The translations under genes were made by a program, and so were the position numbers. From positions 1 to 21,715 of the IMG/VR virus record IMGVR_UViG_3300020400_000052: a stretch of 21,715 nucleotides of DNA. One strand, given 5' to 3'. Below the pieces are notes generated by a model that saw nothing but the letters and a program-made list of their open reading frames with translations, searched no databases and was not told where the DNA came from. Shown piece by piece: positions 1-7,500 of this stretch (its first letter is position 1; each line of letters starts with the position of its first letter). The DNA is from a virus.

Positions 1-803
1 GAAAGCTTGGGCTAACCCCCGAAGAGGCAGGATGGGACTGTCATGGGACTTACGTGCTGTTGCACAAAGCGTTAGAGAAAGTGGCGGCATCAAAGGGGAT
101 TAAGTTCGATGAACCGAAAATCATCAACGCAGACATCAGTGCCAAAGAAGTAGTGGTTCTAGTGACCGGGCATCTGGGAGATAAGAGCGAATGGTCTTTT
201 GGCGAGGCCGCTCCTTATAACTCTAAAAACTCTTACCCGTTTGCTATGGCAGAGAAGAGGGCAAAGGATAGAGTCATCCTAAAGCTTGTTGGTCTGCATG
301 GGGATGTCTATTCAGAAGAAGAAGCAGACGAGTTCCAAGAGATCATTGCCAATGAGCGAGGCTCTAACACTGTCGAGCAAAAAGACAAAACCGGGCAGGA
401 AGAGGTGGCAGAGTCCTCTGATAACAAAGTGGTGGAGATCAAATCCGATAAACCTGCCAACTATGATGAGCCAATGCAAATGATCAACCAGCAGATCATA
501 GAGCAAAAAAGCCTTAATCATGTAATTGATCTTTGGGTACAAAGTTTAGAGGACGGAGAAGACAAAACTTTTCTCAATCAGATAAAAGCAAACGACAAAG
601 ACACATACAATGTCATTGTTGAACATCGTGATCATCAGGTTAAACATTTCTTGTCTGAGGTAAAAGATCTCGACAGCTTGAAAAATTTAGTTATGAAGGA
701 TTGCAAACAACCTTTGAATGCTTTGAAGGACAAACATCCTGAAGACTTCAAGGAAATTATGGCGATTGCCACTCAACGTAAAAAAGAACTAGGAGGAAAA
801 TAA
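1..803 (+). CDS. Partial phage recombination/replication-associated protein (5' end outside window)
   Basis: The reading frame is open to the left edge: codons from base 3 onward translate as KLGLTPEEAGWDCHGTYV before the first in-window GTG at 54, so the true start lies upstream and the GTG is probably internal. The conserved core (GEAAPYNSKNSYPFAMAEKR, then AKDRVILKLVGLHG and YSEEEADEF) is what I recognise from a family common in alphaproteobacterial phages and prophages. Members are sometimes labelled tRNA isopentenyltransferase, apparently wrongly, since no P-loop is visible here. The C-terminal half is charged and helical. It sits one base upstream of an SSB-like gene and two genes before a NinB-like gene, which favours a role in single-strand annealing or recombination (inference). 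I am confident that it is a real gene and unsure of its function. Confidence 0.85.
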   Translation, partial: KLGLTPEEAGWDCHGTYVLLHKALEKVAASKGIKFDEPKIINADISAKEVVVLVTGHLGDKSEWSFGEAAPYNSKNSYPFAMAEKRAKDRVILKLVGLHGDVYSEEEADEFQEIIANERGSNTVEQKDKTGQEEVAESSDNKVVEIKSDKPANYDEPMQMINQQIIEQKSLNHVIDLWVQSLEDGEDKTFLNQIKANDKDTYNVIVEHRDHQVKHFLSEVKDLDSLKNLVMKDCKQPLNALKDKHPEDFKEIMAIATQRKKELGGK

Positions 804-804
804 A

Positions 805-1128
805 ATGGCTCAACAAAACAGCCAATACGTGAAACTGAAAAACAACTTTAATATCTTCAGGAACGAAGATAAACAATCAGAAAAGCACCCAGATTGGAGT
901 GGAACAATAGTTGTGGATGATGCGTTTCTAAACGAAATGGTTATGCTCTTCAAGATGAGTGACGATAGAACGGTCAAAATGAATATTGCTTTTTGGGCCG
1001 ACACAAAAAAGACAAACGGGAAAGAGTTCTATAATGCATCGTTATCCATGTACCGTGGCAAAGTTGAAACTGATGCCCCCCTTGTGATTGAGTCAGACGA
1101 AGGTGAAGACGATGAAATCCCCTTCTAA
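805..1128 (+). CDS. Single-stranded DNA-binding protein-like
   Basis: This 107-residue protein ends in an acidic tail (ESDEGEDDEIPF). That matches the C-terminal tip of bacterial and phage SSB proteins, which usually recruits partner proteins through its last residues (family knowledge). The N-terminal 90 residues are β-rich and contain a WSGTIVVDD segment and a YNASLSMYRG strand, consistent with a small OB fold, but no decisive motif can be seen. The ATG at 805 follows a strong Shine-Dalgarno sequence (AGGAGG at 791-796) and lies one base after the stop of the preceding gene. The neighbouring recombination-type genes support a role in binding ssDNA during phage replication or recombination. 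The alternative is a non-SSB protein with a convergently acidic tail. Confidence 0.65.
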   Translation: MAQQNSQYVKLKNNFNIFRNEDKQSEKHPDWSGTIVVDDAFLNEMVMLFKMSDDRTVKMNIAFWADTKKTNGKEFYNASLSMYRGKVETDAPLVIESDEGEDDEIPF

Positions 1129-1567
1129 GATAACCCTTGTGGCAAACCTAAAAACCTCTGAGAAGCTTATTGAAAGCCTCTCGGAGGTGTTCCCTGACCA
1201 CAAGGTGAAGCTATTAAAAATAAAAGACTCATCGCCCTTGGGGATGAACCTGGAGCTATCGAAGAAGGTGGAAGGACGTAGCCGCCCCCAGGAGAACTAT
1301 TACAGGAAATATGTAAGAGAGTTTGCAAACTATTGCGGTTTGTTAGAAGACGAAATGCATCACGAACTTCTTTGTAAAGCGTTTGGTTCTACGACAACAC
1401 CAACAAAGTTTGGCGATAAAAGACGGGCAAACAAACGTAGTGCTGATGTAAACCCAAAAGAGTATTCTAGCCTTATAGAAACTTTAATTATTGTGGCGGC
1501 AGAGATGAGCTTTGCAGTTCCACCACCGCCCACACCAGAGGAATACGAGGATTATGCACATGGTTAA
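1112..1567 (+). CDS. NinB-like recombination protein
   Basis: The 151-residue protein has the layout of the phage NinB/Orf family, which modulates recombination and binds ssDNA in lambda. There is an N-terminal β segment (KITLVANLKTSEKL), a basic RSRPQENYYRKYVREFANYC helix at about 55-75, a central segment HELLCKAFGSTTTPTKF, and a C-terminal helix with IVAAEMSFAVPPPPTPEEY (compare the 'AAE.GI.IP.P' ending of the family). I chose the ATG at 1112 because GAAGGTGAAG lies just upstream; a TTG at 1088 in the same frame would add eight residues. It overlaps the SSB-like gene by 17 bases, which suggests co-translation. Its position beside SSB-like and other nuclease genes is like a lambda nin region. 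Confidence 0.6.
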   Translation: MKSPSKITLVANLKTSEKLIESLSEVFPDHKVKLLKIKDSSPLGMNLELSKKVEGRSRPQENYYRKYVREFANYCGLLEDEMHHELLCKAFGSTTTPTKFGDKRRANKRSADVNPKEYSSLIETLIIVAAEMSFAVPPPPTPEEYEDYAHG

Positions 1568-1976
1568 ACGATTAATAGGGATAGCTTTGCTTGGCACTAG
1601 TATGCAAGTGAATGCTGAATGCTTTCCTGTAACGGAAGTATTGAAAGTTGTAGACGGGGATACGGTGGATGTGCAGATAAGAGTCAAGCCTCTTGATCTC
1701 GATATGCTGGCAAACATGCGTATCCGTATGGAAGGAATCAATGCCTGGGAAAGCAGGACATCGAATGCCGAAGAAAAGGTTAAAGGACTTGCCGCTAAAA
1801 GCAGGTTATCAGAACTGGTACTAGCACCTATCACGGTTTGTCTTTCTGGCAAAGGCAAGTTTGGAAGATGGCTAGGAACTCTGTTTGATGGAGAAACAAA
1901 CATCAATGAACAGCTTGTCCAGGAGGGCCATGCCCAATGGTACGATGGCGGCAAAAGGAAAGCATTCGGTGAGTAA
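1560..1976 (+). CDS. Secreted thermonuclease-like (SNase-fold) protein
   Basis: The 138-residue protein starts with a typical Sec signal peptide: KR at 3-4, a hydrophobic core LIGIALLG, and a likely cleavage after VNA at residue 19. The mature part has the staphylococcal-nuclease landmarks: VVDGDTV at 30-36, the RxxxxNxxE block at 56-64, and GRW at 102-104 (equivalent to R87 of SNase). The residue matching SNase D40, a calcium ligand, is N61, and the usual Pro before the catalytic Glu is Trp (AWESR), so activity or metal use may differ. The ATG at 1560 sits 9 bases after GAGG (1547-1550); an ATG at 1554 is the alternative. The gene overlaps the NinB-like gene by 8 bases. A periplasmic nuclease could degrade host or competing DNA (inference). 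Confidence 0.8.
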   Translation: MVKRLIGIALLGTSMQVNAECFPVTEVLKVVDGDTVDVQIRVKPLDLDMLANMRIRMEGINAWESRTSNAEEKVKGLAAKSRLSELVLAPITVCLSGKGKFGRWLGTLFDGETNINEQLVQEGHAQWYDGGKRKAFGE

Positions 1977-2121
1977 GAAAGCCATGATCATCATGGACGT
2001 AGACGACATCAACGAGCTTAAACAAATGCTAGATCTAATTTATACTGAGCTTTCCGATCTCAACGAAATGATCAGAGAAACTAAACAGGAAATGGAAACC
2101 AGTTCTCAAGGAGAAGAATGA
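1969..2121 (+). CDS. Small coiled-coil hypothetical protein
   Basis: This 50-residue acidic protein runs from a GTG at 1969 that overlaps the end of the nuclease gene by 8 bases. Upstream, AAAAGGAAAG around 1952-1961 gives a plausible ribosome site; ATGs at 1984 and 1993 are alternatives. Residues from about 11 (VDDINELKQMLDLIYTEL) form a heptad-like amphipathic helix, so it probably folds as a short coiled coil. I do not recognise a family and no function can be assigned. Confidence 0.55.
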   Translation: MSKKAMIIMDVDDINELKQMLDLIYTELSDLNEMIRETKQEMETSSQGEE

Positions 2122-2312
2122 TGCGTTTTTTTAAATGGTTGGGTAGTTTTTTTGGTGAAACCGACTTTGCCAAAAAAACAGCAGAGACTGTTGAAAAAGT
2201 TAAGGTCAGGGCTAGGGATGCAAGGGGGCGTTTCATAGCGGATGACCCAAAAACAAAAGAGAATGAAGCTTATACCACTCAGGACAAAAGCGATTACGTT
2301 GGGCGAGAATGA
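2118..2312 (+). CDS. Small basic phage protein with an RGRFIADDP motif
   Basis: The 64-residue protein has an amphipathic, aromatic N-terminus (MMRFFKWLGSFFGE) followed by a basic stretch and the motif DARGRFIADDPKTKENEA. The GRF-(I/V)-x-DDP...NEA pattern is one I associate with small proteins of marine phages, function unknown. The ATG at 2118 overlaps the preceding stop (ATGA). A second ATG at 2121 is 7 bases from AAGGAG (2108-2113) and may be the real start. It could be a membrane-associated or nucleic-acid-binding accessory protein, but nothing in the sequence decides this. Confidence 0.6.
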   Translation: MMRFFKWLGSFFGETDFAKKTAETVEKVKVRARDARGRFIADDPKTKENEAYTTQDKSDYVGRE

Positions 2313-2536
2313 TTAAACTCTATATCTTTACATTCTCTCTTTATAGCTTGGTAGGAACCTTCGACACCATTCCAGAATGTGCTGAAGCGGCAAGCAGAAT
2401 TTATGAAGATTACAGGTATGACAAAGAAATCAGATTTACAATGTATTGTGTAGATGATGAAGAAAGGCATCCGAAAATCAGCGAGAGGGGAGTTGTGCAG
2501 TTTGATGATTTACCCTTATTGCAACGGAAACCCTGA
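2309..2536 (+). CDS. Hypothetical small protein
   Basis: The 75-residue protein has a hydrophobic aromatic N-terminus (MIKLYIFTFSLYSLVG), two cysteines and an acidic middle (YCVDDEERH). The start ATG at 2309 overlaps the upstream stop as ATGA, and GGGCGAGA lies just before it, so translational coupling is likely. The 3' part overlaps the next gene by 83 bases in another frame. The N-terminus could be a weak membrane anchor or a β-strand. I do not recognise the family. Confidence 0.5.
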   Translation: MIKLYIFTFSLYSLVGTFDTIPECAEAASRIYEDYRYDKEIRFTMYCVDDEERHPKISERGVVQFDDLPLLQRKP

Positions 2537-2756
2537 GACAACTGTACTTTGTCATTTAGGTAGCATGAGGAAAGGCATGGCACTGAAGTCTGAGGATTAC
2601 TTCGCAGTCTATGCCTGTAGCAGTTGCCACGATGTCATTGATGGGCGAATGAAAACAGATCTATCAAAAGAAGAGATACTGAGATGTCAGATGCGTGGGC
2701 TTGAAAGAACCTGGAGCAAGCTAATTGAAAAAGGATTGGTGAAAATAAATGGATGA
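2454..2756 (+). CDS. YbcO-like (DUF1364) putative nuclease
   Basis: The 100-residue protein matches the phage YbcO/DUF1364 family, thought to be a small HNH-type, zinc-bound nuclease of lambdoid recombination regions. The signature is clear: IRKSARGELC at 6-15, CNGNPETTVLCHL at 23-35, then YACSSCHDVIDGR at 53-65. Candidate zinc ligands are C15, C23, C55 and C58, and H34 and H59 are candidate catalytic residues. Length is typical for the family. The start at 2454 (ATGATG) lies 83 bases inside the upstream gene, but the conserved RKSARG segment requires a start close to here. It overlaps the following gene by 8 bases. Confidence 0.85.
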   Translation: MMKKGIRKSARGELCSLMIYPYCNGNPETTVLCHLGSMRKGMALKSEDYFAVYACSSCHDVIDGRMKTDLSKEEILRCQMRGLERTWSKLIEKGLVKING

Positions 2757-2934
2757 TATCAAATGTTCTAACACGGTTTGCGACAACAAACGCCCTGTCA
2801 AACGAGATCCCAGGAAACAATGGTGCGACAAGTGCTATCCATTAAGAGTAGATCGCCAGCAAAGAAGAGAAAGAGAAATAGGAGAAGAACAAAGATTTTT
2901 TAACAGTCTTTGGGTAGTGGCTAAAAATGAATGA
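2749..2934 (+). CDS. Putative zinc-ribbon small protein
   Basis: This is a 61-residue basic protein with four cysteines arranged C6-x4-C11-x14-C26-x2-C29 near the N-terminus, consistent with a zinc ribbon, followed by an Arg/Glu-rich helix (DRQQRREREIGEEQRF). Such proteins often bind nucleic acid, but no specific family is recognised. The start ATG at 2749 overlaps the end of the YbcO-like gene by 8 bases. Its size and cysteine content recall phage Mu Com, the zinc-binding translational activator of mom. Because a Mom-like gene lies about 500 bases downstream this is worth noting, but it is only an analogy. Confidence 0.6.
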   Translation: MDDIKCSNTVCDNKRPVKRDPRKQWCDKCYPLRVDRQQRREREIGEEQRFFNSLWVVAKNE

Positions 2935-3106
2935 GTATCATAAAACTTTAGATTCTATCTTAATCTTGAAACAAATAACCATTGATGAATTTAATTTAAA
3001 ATTAAAAAAACAAATAATAAAAAACTTTAGTAAGTGGTATGGACTCACAAAAGAGGAAACAAAAGATATATTAGATATGTGGCTCAGTAAAAACCAGGGG
3101 AGGTGA
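2927..3106 (+). CDS. Small hypothetical protein (59 residues)
   Basis: The ATG at 2927 overlaps the end of the upstream gene by 8 bases. The frame runs to TGA at 3104-3106, one base before the next ATG, so it fills an otherwise empty 170-base gap exactly. The product is Lys/Ile/Leu-rich and mostly helical, beginning MNEYHKTLDSILILKQ and ending in WYGLTKEETKDILDMWLSK. DNA here is AT-richer than the genes to its left. No family is recognised. The tight fit between neighbours is the main support. Confidence 0.5.
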   Translation: MNEYHKTLDSILILKQITIDEFNLKLKKQIIKNFSKWYGLTKEETKDILDMWLSKNQGR

Positions 3107-3107
3107 A

Positions 3108-3437
3108 ATGCAACATAGTATTATGTTTGGAACAGAAGCACGAAAACTAGCTAGAAGAGATAGTCCAGACACTAGCAAGGAAGCTGCGGCTAAGCTAAAT
3201 CCTGCCGGGCTAGAGAAAGAAGTCTATGACGTAATTGCTAATGCAGGGCCACGGGGCGTGATCAGTGATGAGGTTCGTGCGGCCCTACCTCATGTCAGCA
3301 GTTATTCTAGCGTTACTGCACGATACAAAGCATTGAAAGAAAAGAATCTTATCGTAGCAACTGCAAAGAAACGCCCTGGCGTAAGCGGCAGAAATCAACA
3401 CGTTATGGTAGAAAGGAAATATCAGTTGTGGGATTAA
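3108..3437 (+). CDS. Putative winged-helix DNA-binding phage protein
   Basis: The 109-residue protein opens with a basic motif RRDSPDTSKEAA, common in small phage proteins of this kind. A region with winged-helix character follows: EKEVYDVIANAGPRGVISDEVRAAL (helix 1, a turn and helix 2), SSVTARYKALKEKNLIVAT (recognition helix and start of the wing) and a basic wing KKRPGVSGRNQHV. The ATG at 3108 follows an excellent ribosome site (GGGGAGGTG at 3097-3105). It could regulate the operon or act in replication. The fold is inferred from the pattern and no catalytic motif is seen. Confidence 0.6.
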   Translation: MQHSIMFGTEARKLARRDSPDTSKEAAAKLNPAGLEKEVYDVIANAGPRGVISDEVRAALPHVSSYSSVTARYKALKEKNLIVATAKKRPGVSGRNQHVMVERKYQLWD

Positions 3438-3440
3438 AAA

Positions 3441-4160
3441 GTGCTTCAATTTGAAAAGTTTATGATCAAGAATTACTCAGTAAAAAGTATTAAAAATAAA
3501 GAGTGTAAAGATTGGTTTTTAAATAAGCACTATGCAAAAAGGCTACCATCTATTTCATTCGCTTATGGATTATACATTGATAGTTGTTTAGAGGGTGTAT
3601 GTAGTTTTGGGCGGCCTATGAGCTTTACATTGATAAAAGGAGCATTAAACGGTTTATATAGGAATAGTTTTTTAGAATTGAATAGATTAGTAGTAAATGA
3701 AGGATTAAAGAAAAACACTCTTTCTTTTTTTATTTCGCAATGCTTTAAACAATTACCTAAGCCTTTGGTTATTGTTTCCTACGCTGATACATCTCAAAAT
3801 CATCATGGATACATCTATCAGGCAACTAATTGGATTTACACAGGCTTAAGCAACAAGTTTACAGATTATGCCGTTAGGGGTCTTGAACACATGCACCACT
3901 CATCAATTGAAGATAGTGTTGGCCGTTATGATAAAAATAAAAATATAGATAAACATACGTTGTTGAAAGAAAAGTACGGAGACAAATTATATTTGAAAGA
4001 ACGTCCTAGAAAACATAGATATTTTTATTTTTTAGGTACAAAAAAACAAAAAAAAGATATGCTTAAAAATTTAACTTATAAAATCTGTACTTATCCAAAA
4101 GGCGATAACAAAAGATATGTGTCAAACTATGTTCCTGCAACTCAACGTCTTTTATTTTAA
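3441..4160 (+). CDS. Mom-like DNA adenine hypermodification protein
   Basis: The 239-residue protein resembles the phage Mu Mom family, GNAT-fold enzymes that convert adenine in phage DNA to a carbamoylmethyl derivative and so protect it from restriction. Visible landmarks are NKHYAKR at 28-34, SFGRP at 55-59, ELNRLVV at 79-85, and the family block SYADTSQNHHGYIYQATNW at 113-131, followed by IYTG and a basic C-terminus. The start is uncertain: GTG at 3441 is four bases after the upstream stop and has no clear ribosome site, while ATG at 3462 also lacks a strong one but matches a typical N-terminus (MIKNYSVKSI). A weak start would fit controlled translation, as for Mu mom. The gene is visibly AT-richer than its neighbours, suggesting separate acquisition. 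It is the last gene of the plus-strand operon. Confidence 0.75.
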   Translation: MLQFEKFMIKNYSVKSIKNKECKDWFLNKHYAKRLPSISFAYGLYIDSCLEGVCSFGRPMSFTLIKGALNGLYRNSFLELNRLVVNEGLKKNTLSFFISQCFKQLPKPLVIVSYADTSQNHHGYIYQATNWIYTGLSNKFTDYAVRGLEHMHHSSIEDSVGRYDKNKNIDKHTLLKEKYGDKLYLKERPRKHRYFYFLGTKKQKKDMLKNLTYKICTYPKGDNKRYVSNYVPATQRLLF

Positions 4161-4167
4161 TATAGAA

Positions 4168-4187
4168 GCCCCTCTAAAAAGAGGGGC
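4168..4187. terminator. Hairpin between convergent operons, probable terminator
   Basis: GCCCCTCT (4168-4175) pairs perfectly with AGAGGGGC (4180-4187) around an AAAA loop, giving an 8-bp GC-rich stem 7 bases after the Mom-like stop codon. No clean T-run follows on the plus strand (GTTACC). On the minus strand TTCTATATT follows, so it is an imperfect intrinsic terminator that may work in both directions. Its place between converging gene blocks supports this role. Confidence 0.55.
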
Positions 4188-4232
4188 GTTACCAGGGGAT
4201 AAAAAAATGAAAAAAAACTTACAAACGACTGA

Positions 4233-4274
4233 AAGGAGATTCATGTGTTTGCCTGGTTAATTTCTCTCAAATAA
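4233..4274 (+). other. Orphan Shine-Dalgarno sequence with micro-ORFs
   Basis: AAGGAG (4233-4238) precedes an ATG at 4243 (five codons, stop at 4258) and an overlapping GTG at 4245 that reads VFAWLISLK and stops at 4272. The rest of the 127-base gap (4161-4287) holds the hairpin and A-rich DNA with a further short ATG frame from 4208. It may be a leader peptide or the remnant start of a lost gene. Neither is established. Confidence 0.3.
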
Positions 4275-4287
4275 AACCTAAAATCAA

Positions 4288-4563
4288 CTATTTTTTCTTT
4301 TTTTTGTAGTTTCTTGCTCTGTTTTTTGCTTTGCTCTCTATTTTAATACCGTCTTTATTGCTTCCCCCACGGCTTAAAGCCTTCTTGTGGGATACATCTT
4401 TGCCTTCTCTTTTGTCTGCTTTGCCGTTCTTATTTTTGTCAACGCCTGTTTTATCTAGCTTTCTCCTGGCACGTTGCCGCTCCATCCTGGCTTTGTGTTC
4501 GCCCCTTGCTTTCTGCTGTTTATATTCTTTCTTGTATGGCCTTGGCTTGTTTTTATATGGCAT
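4288..4563 (-). CDS. Lys-rich HNH-like small phage protein with EF-hand-like loop
   Basis: The 91-residue, extremely basic protein has the segment GKDVSHKKALSRGGSN (54-69) followed by SKAKNRARN. This resembles the DV(D/S)HK-x-PL-x-GGS...NR pattern of small HNH-type proteins in marine phages, although the canonical HNH triad cannot be confirmed. Just before it, D42-x-N44-x-N46-G47-x-A49-D50-x-x-E53 fits the spacing of a calcium-binding EF-hand loop. Its ATG lies 2 bases after the stop of the giant gene, making it the last gene of the minus-strand operon, with a weak ribosome site. Packaging-associated nuclease and nucleic-acid condensing protein are both possible. Confidence 0.6.
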   Translation of the reverse strand: MPYKNKPRPYKKEYKQQKARGEHKARMERQRARRKLDKTGVDKNKNGKADKREGKDVSHKKALSRGGSNKDGIKIESKAKNRARNYKKKKK

Positions 4564-4565
4564 AG

Positions 4566-7500
4566 TTATTCAATCTGCTCTAAGTATTTAAGCACATCAG
4601 TCGGAAAAACATTATCTGAGTACCTGTCTTGTAAAAACTTTCGATACTCTGATTCTGAAACATCTCTATCTACAAAAATAGGTATTTGTGCCGCTGTTTT
4701 TATAGCATAGATACTTGCATCGTAGCTATCTATCATTTTATCAAGCTCATCTATTTGTTGTTTTTTTACCTCCGCAGGGTAGTCAGCTTGCATAATGACT
4801 TTTTTTCTTTTTCTGAGATCTGATAGTTTTTCGCCTATATTTTTAATTGATTCTCTTTCATCTACGAGAAGATTAGCATATGCAATGTGTAGTCCTCTTT
4901 TCTCCTCATCACTTGCAGTTTCCGTTTTTAATGATGTTGTGGCTTGATTCAAAATCTTTTTCATATCGTAAAAATCTTGCAATGCCCCAGTGTCATACTT
5001 ATCTCTAAAAAACGCATTAACAAAAGGATAGTCCCACCAATCTTGGTTAGAAAAATCTAGCCCCTGGCCCGGTATAACTTTTGTTTTGTCCCCTTGAACT
5101 AGCTCAGACCTAATCGCTGCATCTGTTATCCCTAAGAGATACTGTCCAATTCCTGGCAAGTAGCTCTTCATAAGATGATCTATCTTGATTGGACTACTTC
5201 CAGGGATAACATTAGCTATTCCTTTTGCTAATTCAGAAGTATAAGGAGTTTGTTGATACCTTGGGAAAACAGAGGTTTCAATGTAAGACGGGACTATTTG
5301 TCTTCGACTAAACGTATCAAAATTCATTGCATACTCATAAAAAGGAGAAATAGCCTGTATCGCAAGAGGATTAAACGCTAGTCCCTCCGCAGTACCAAAG
5401 ACAAATCTTTCCACTGTTTCTTTAAGTTCAGTTGGCGTTGTCCTACCTTCTCTATCAGAGTACATGTCTGCTATTCTTTGAGGGATGGTGTAATAAAATA
5501 TTCCAGCCTCAAACGGGAGAGGGAATAAGAATGGAACCCCAGAAGGGGTGGGAATAACAATATTTAGATCTCTAACTTCATCTGGCGTATCTTTAAATTG
5601 TTCATCATCTCCTGTTAAAGCTAACATTGCTAAAGAAGCAAAGGTGAAAAGAGAGCCTCTTGCTAAAGCCGTCATAATCTGTGTACTTGCTTCCGCAGGT
5701 TTACCATCTTTGCCAACAATGGCAAGATTTCTTCCTGTCTGCGCTCTGTAAAGAACATCTAATCCTTGATATCTAGCGTTTAGAAACGGAGTCAATGATG
5801 TCATCATTCTTACCGAGGGAGATCTGCCTCTTCTGCCAAAGTTAAGAACCTCAGAAGCCCCAAACACAGCGGCTGCTTCGCTTCCTGTTCTCGCCAAAGT
5901 ATCTTTGTAGACAGCCATTCTGGTAGCTGCGTCACTAGCAGTAGTAATATCCCCAGACAACTCCCATAAACGAACAAGATAGTTAGCAAGCGGTATTTTG
6001 TCTCTGAGTCCACGCAACCTGGTGGCTTGTTGTTCTCCCGTTTCGATATCCAACTGCGCTTCGTACTTAGGAATTTTTACTCCTTTTTCTGCAAAAAACT
6101 TTCTCATTGCCCTTTTCATGTCATCAGGATCTCTGAGATTGTCGTAGCCGCCCACAACTCCGTATTTGCTTAATTCTGCCATCCCTCCAAACATGCCCTT
6201 AAATGTGTCAAGCACAGGTATGTAGTTGGAGCCAGCACTAATGAAAGCAGAAAAGGTATCTCGCAAAAGGTTTTTAACTATAAAAGTTGGCCTCCTGGTA
6301 ATTAACTCACGCATCACAACAGCAGGGATACCAAGCATTTTTATAATTATGTTATCGTAGCTTTCACTCATTGGTAGCAAGCTTTCATAAACTAAGGGAT
6401 CGTCTATGTGGAAGGTTACTTTCTTGCCTTTTACTCTGAGGCTTACTGGTCTGTTGTTTGGATCGTTTTCTCCCTTGACTATTTGCCTTGCCATCCCAGC
6501 TTCCATCATGTCCCTGATGACTCTCTGCTGAGCAATGTTTTTCATGCCAAGCTCTGTTGCCATAACAAGATTTCTTGTCACTGCATCAAGAAGGGGGACT
6601 GTCAAAGACCTTTCGCTACCTTTAATTGGTTCTAGTTTCACAGCGGAGGACATGCCGCCAAACACAGAAGGATATTCCGCTGGCATTTGCTCTCCCTCTG
6701 CCTCTCTATAGAAAGGAACGTAGTCGGAATAGTTTCTCCAATCCTCTGCTTTTTCAGAATCAAGCACACCTGCTTTTTCTAGGAAGGTAATTGTTTTCTC
6801 GTTATAGGCTTGCCAGGTTTCGTATACCTCTTTAATTATTGGCTGGCCCGTTTCTGAATTAACAAACTTGTTAACTTCCTGCTCAATCTTTTCTAGATCA
6901 CCTTCTTTAACTGGCGTTTCTTTACCCTCTGCTCTAAGCCTTTCTGCTCTCATTCCTGCAAAGTAGGCTCCAGCTAATCTCTCAAGAGAGACTCCATATT
7001 CGTTTTGATATAAAGGAATAAAAACATCTATCAATCCACCAACCTCTTTGCCTTTGAACACAAAGGGTTCTGTTTTAACTACGCCATTTTCGTAGACTAC
7101 CGCACCGTGTCTCATTGCATCAGCAGATACTGCTCTATTTCTGTCTGCCATAATTAAAGCTACGAAAGCACTAGACTCATAATCTCCAAACTTGAGATCG
7201 CCTTTGTTGTAAAGCCTCTCTAATTCAGCGTAATTAAATACGATGTTTTGTTTTGCTTTCGTTAGGTAATACATCCACTTGCTTGTATCAGTTACCTCAA
7301 CAAATGTTTCGCCAGCAGTTTTTCCTTTTTCAGCTTCCCTAGATATTCTGTTAACAACTTCGTTTCCTTCTTTGCTAAGATCCGGGCTGTTACTTCTGGC
7401 ATATCTATCTAGCAATGTTTGAGAGGGTTCTAATGCCTCCTCCGGGTTTCTTGCTACATATTGCGCTTCGGGGTCAGCGTCTATGGCAAACCTTGGGATA

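Noticed and set aside
54-803. GTG at 54 as the true start of the first gene
   Set aside because: The frame continues upstream to the window edge with a conserved-looking sequence (LTPEEAGWDCHGTYV), so the gene is truncated by the window.
1484-1954. Minus-strand frame of 156 codons opposite the NinB-like and nuclease genes
   Set aside because: The plus-strand genes here have clear family motifs; the antisense product has none and no suitable context.
3425-3470. Attenuating RNA hairpin over the start of the Mom-like gene, as in Mu mom
   Set aside because: Only very short A/T pairings could be drawn (for example TTCA/TGAA), so there is no convincing structure by eye.
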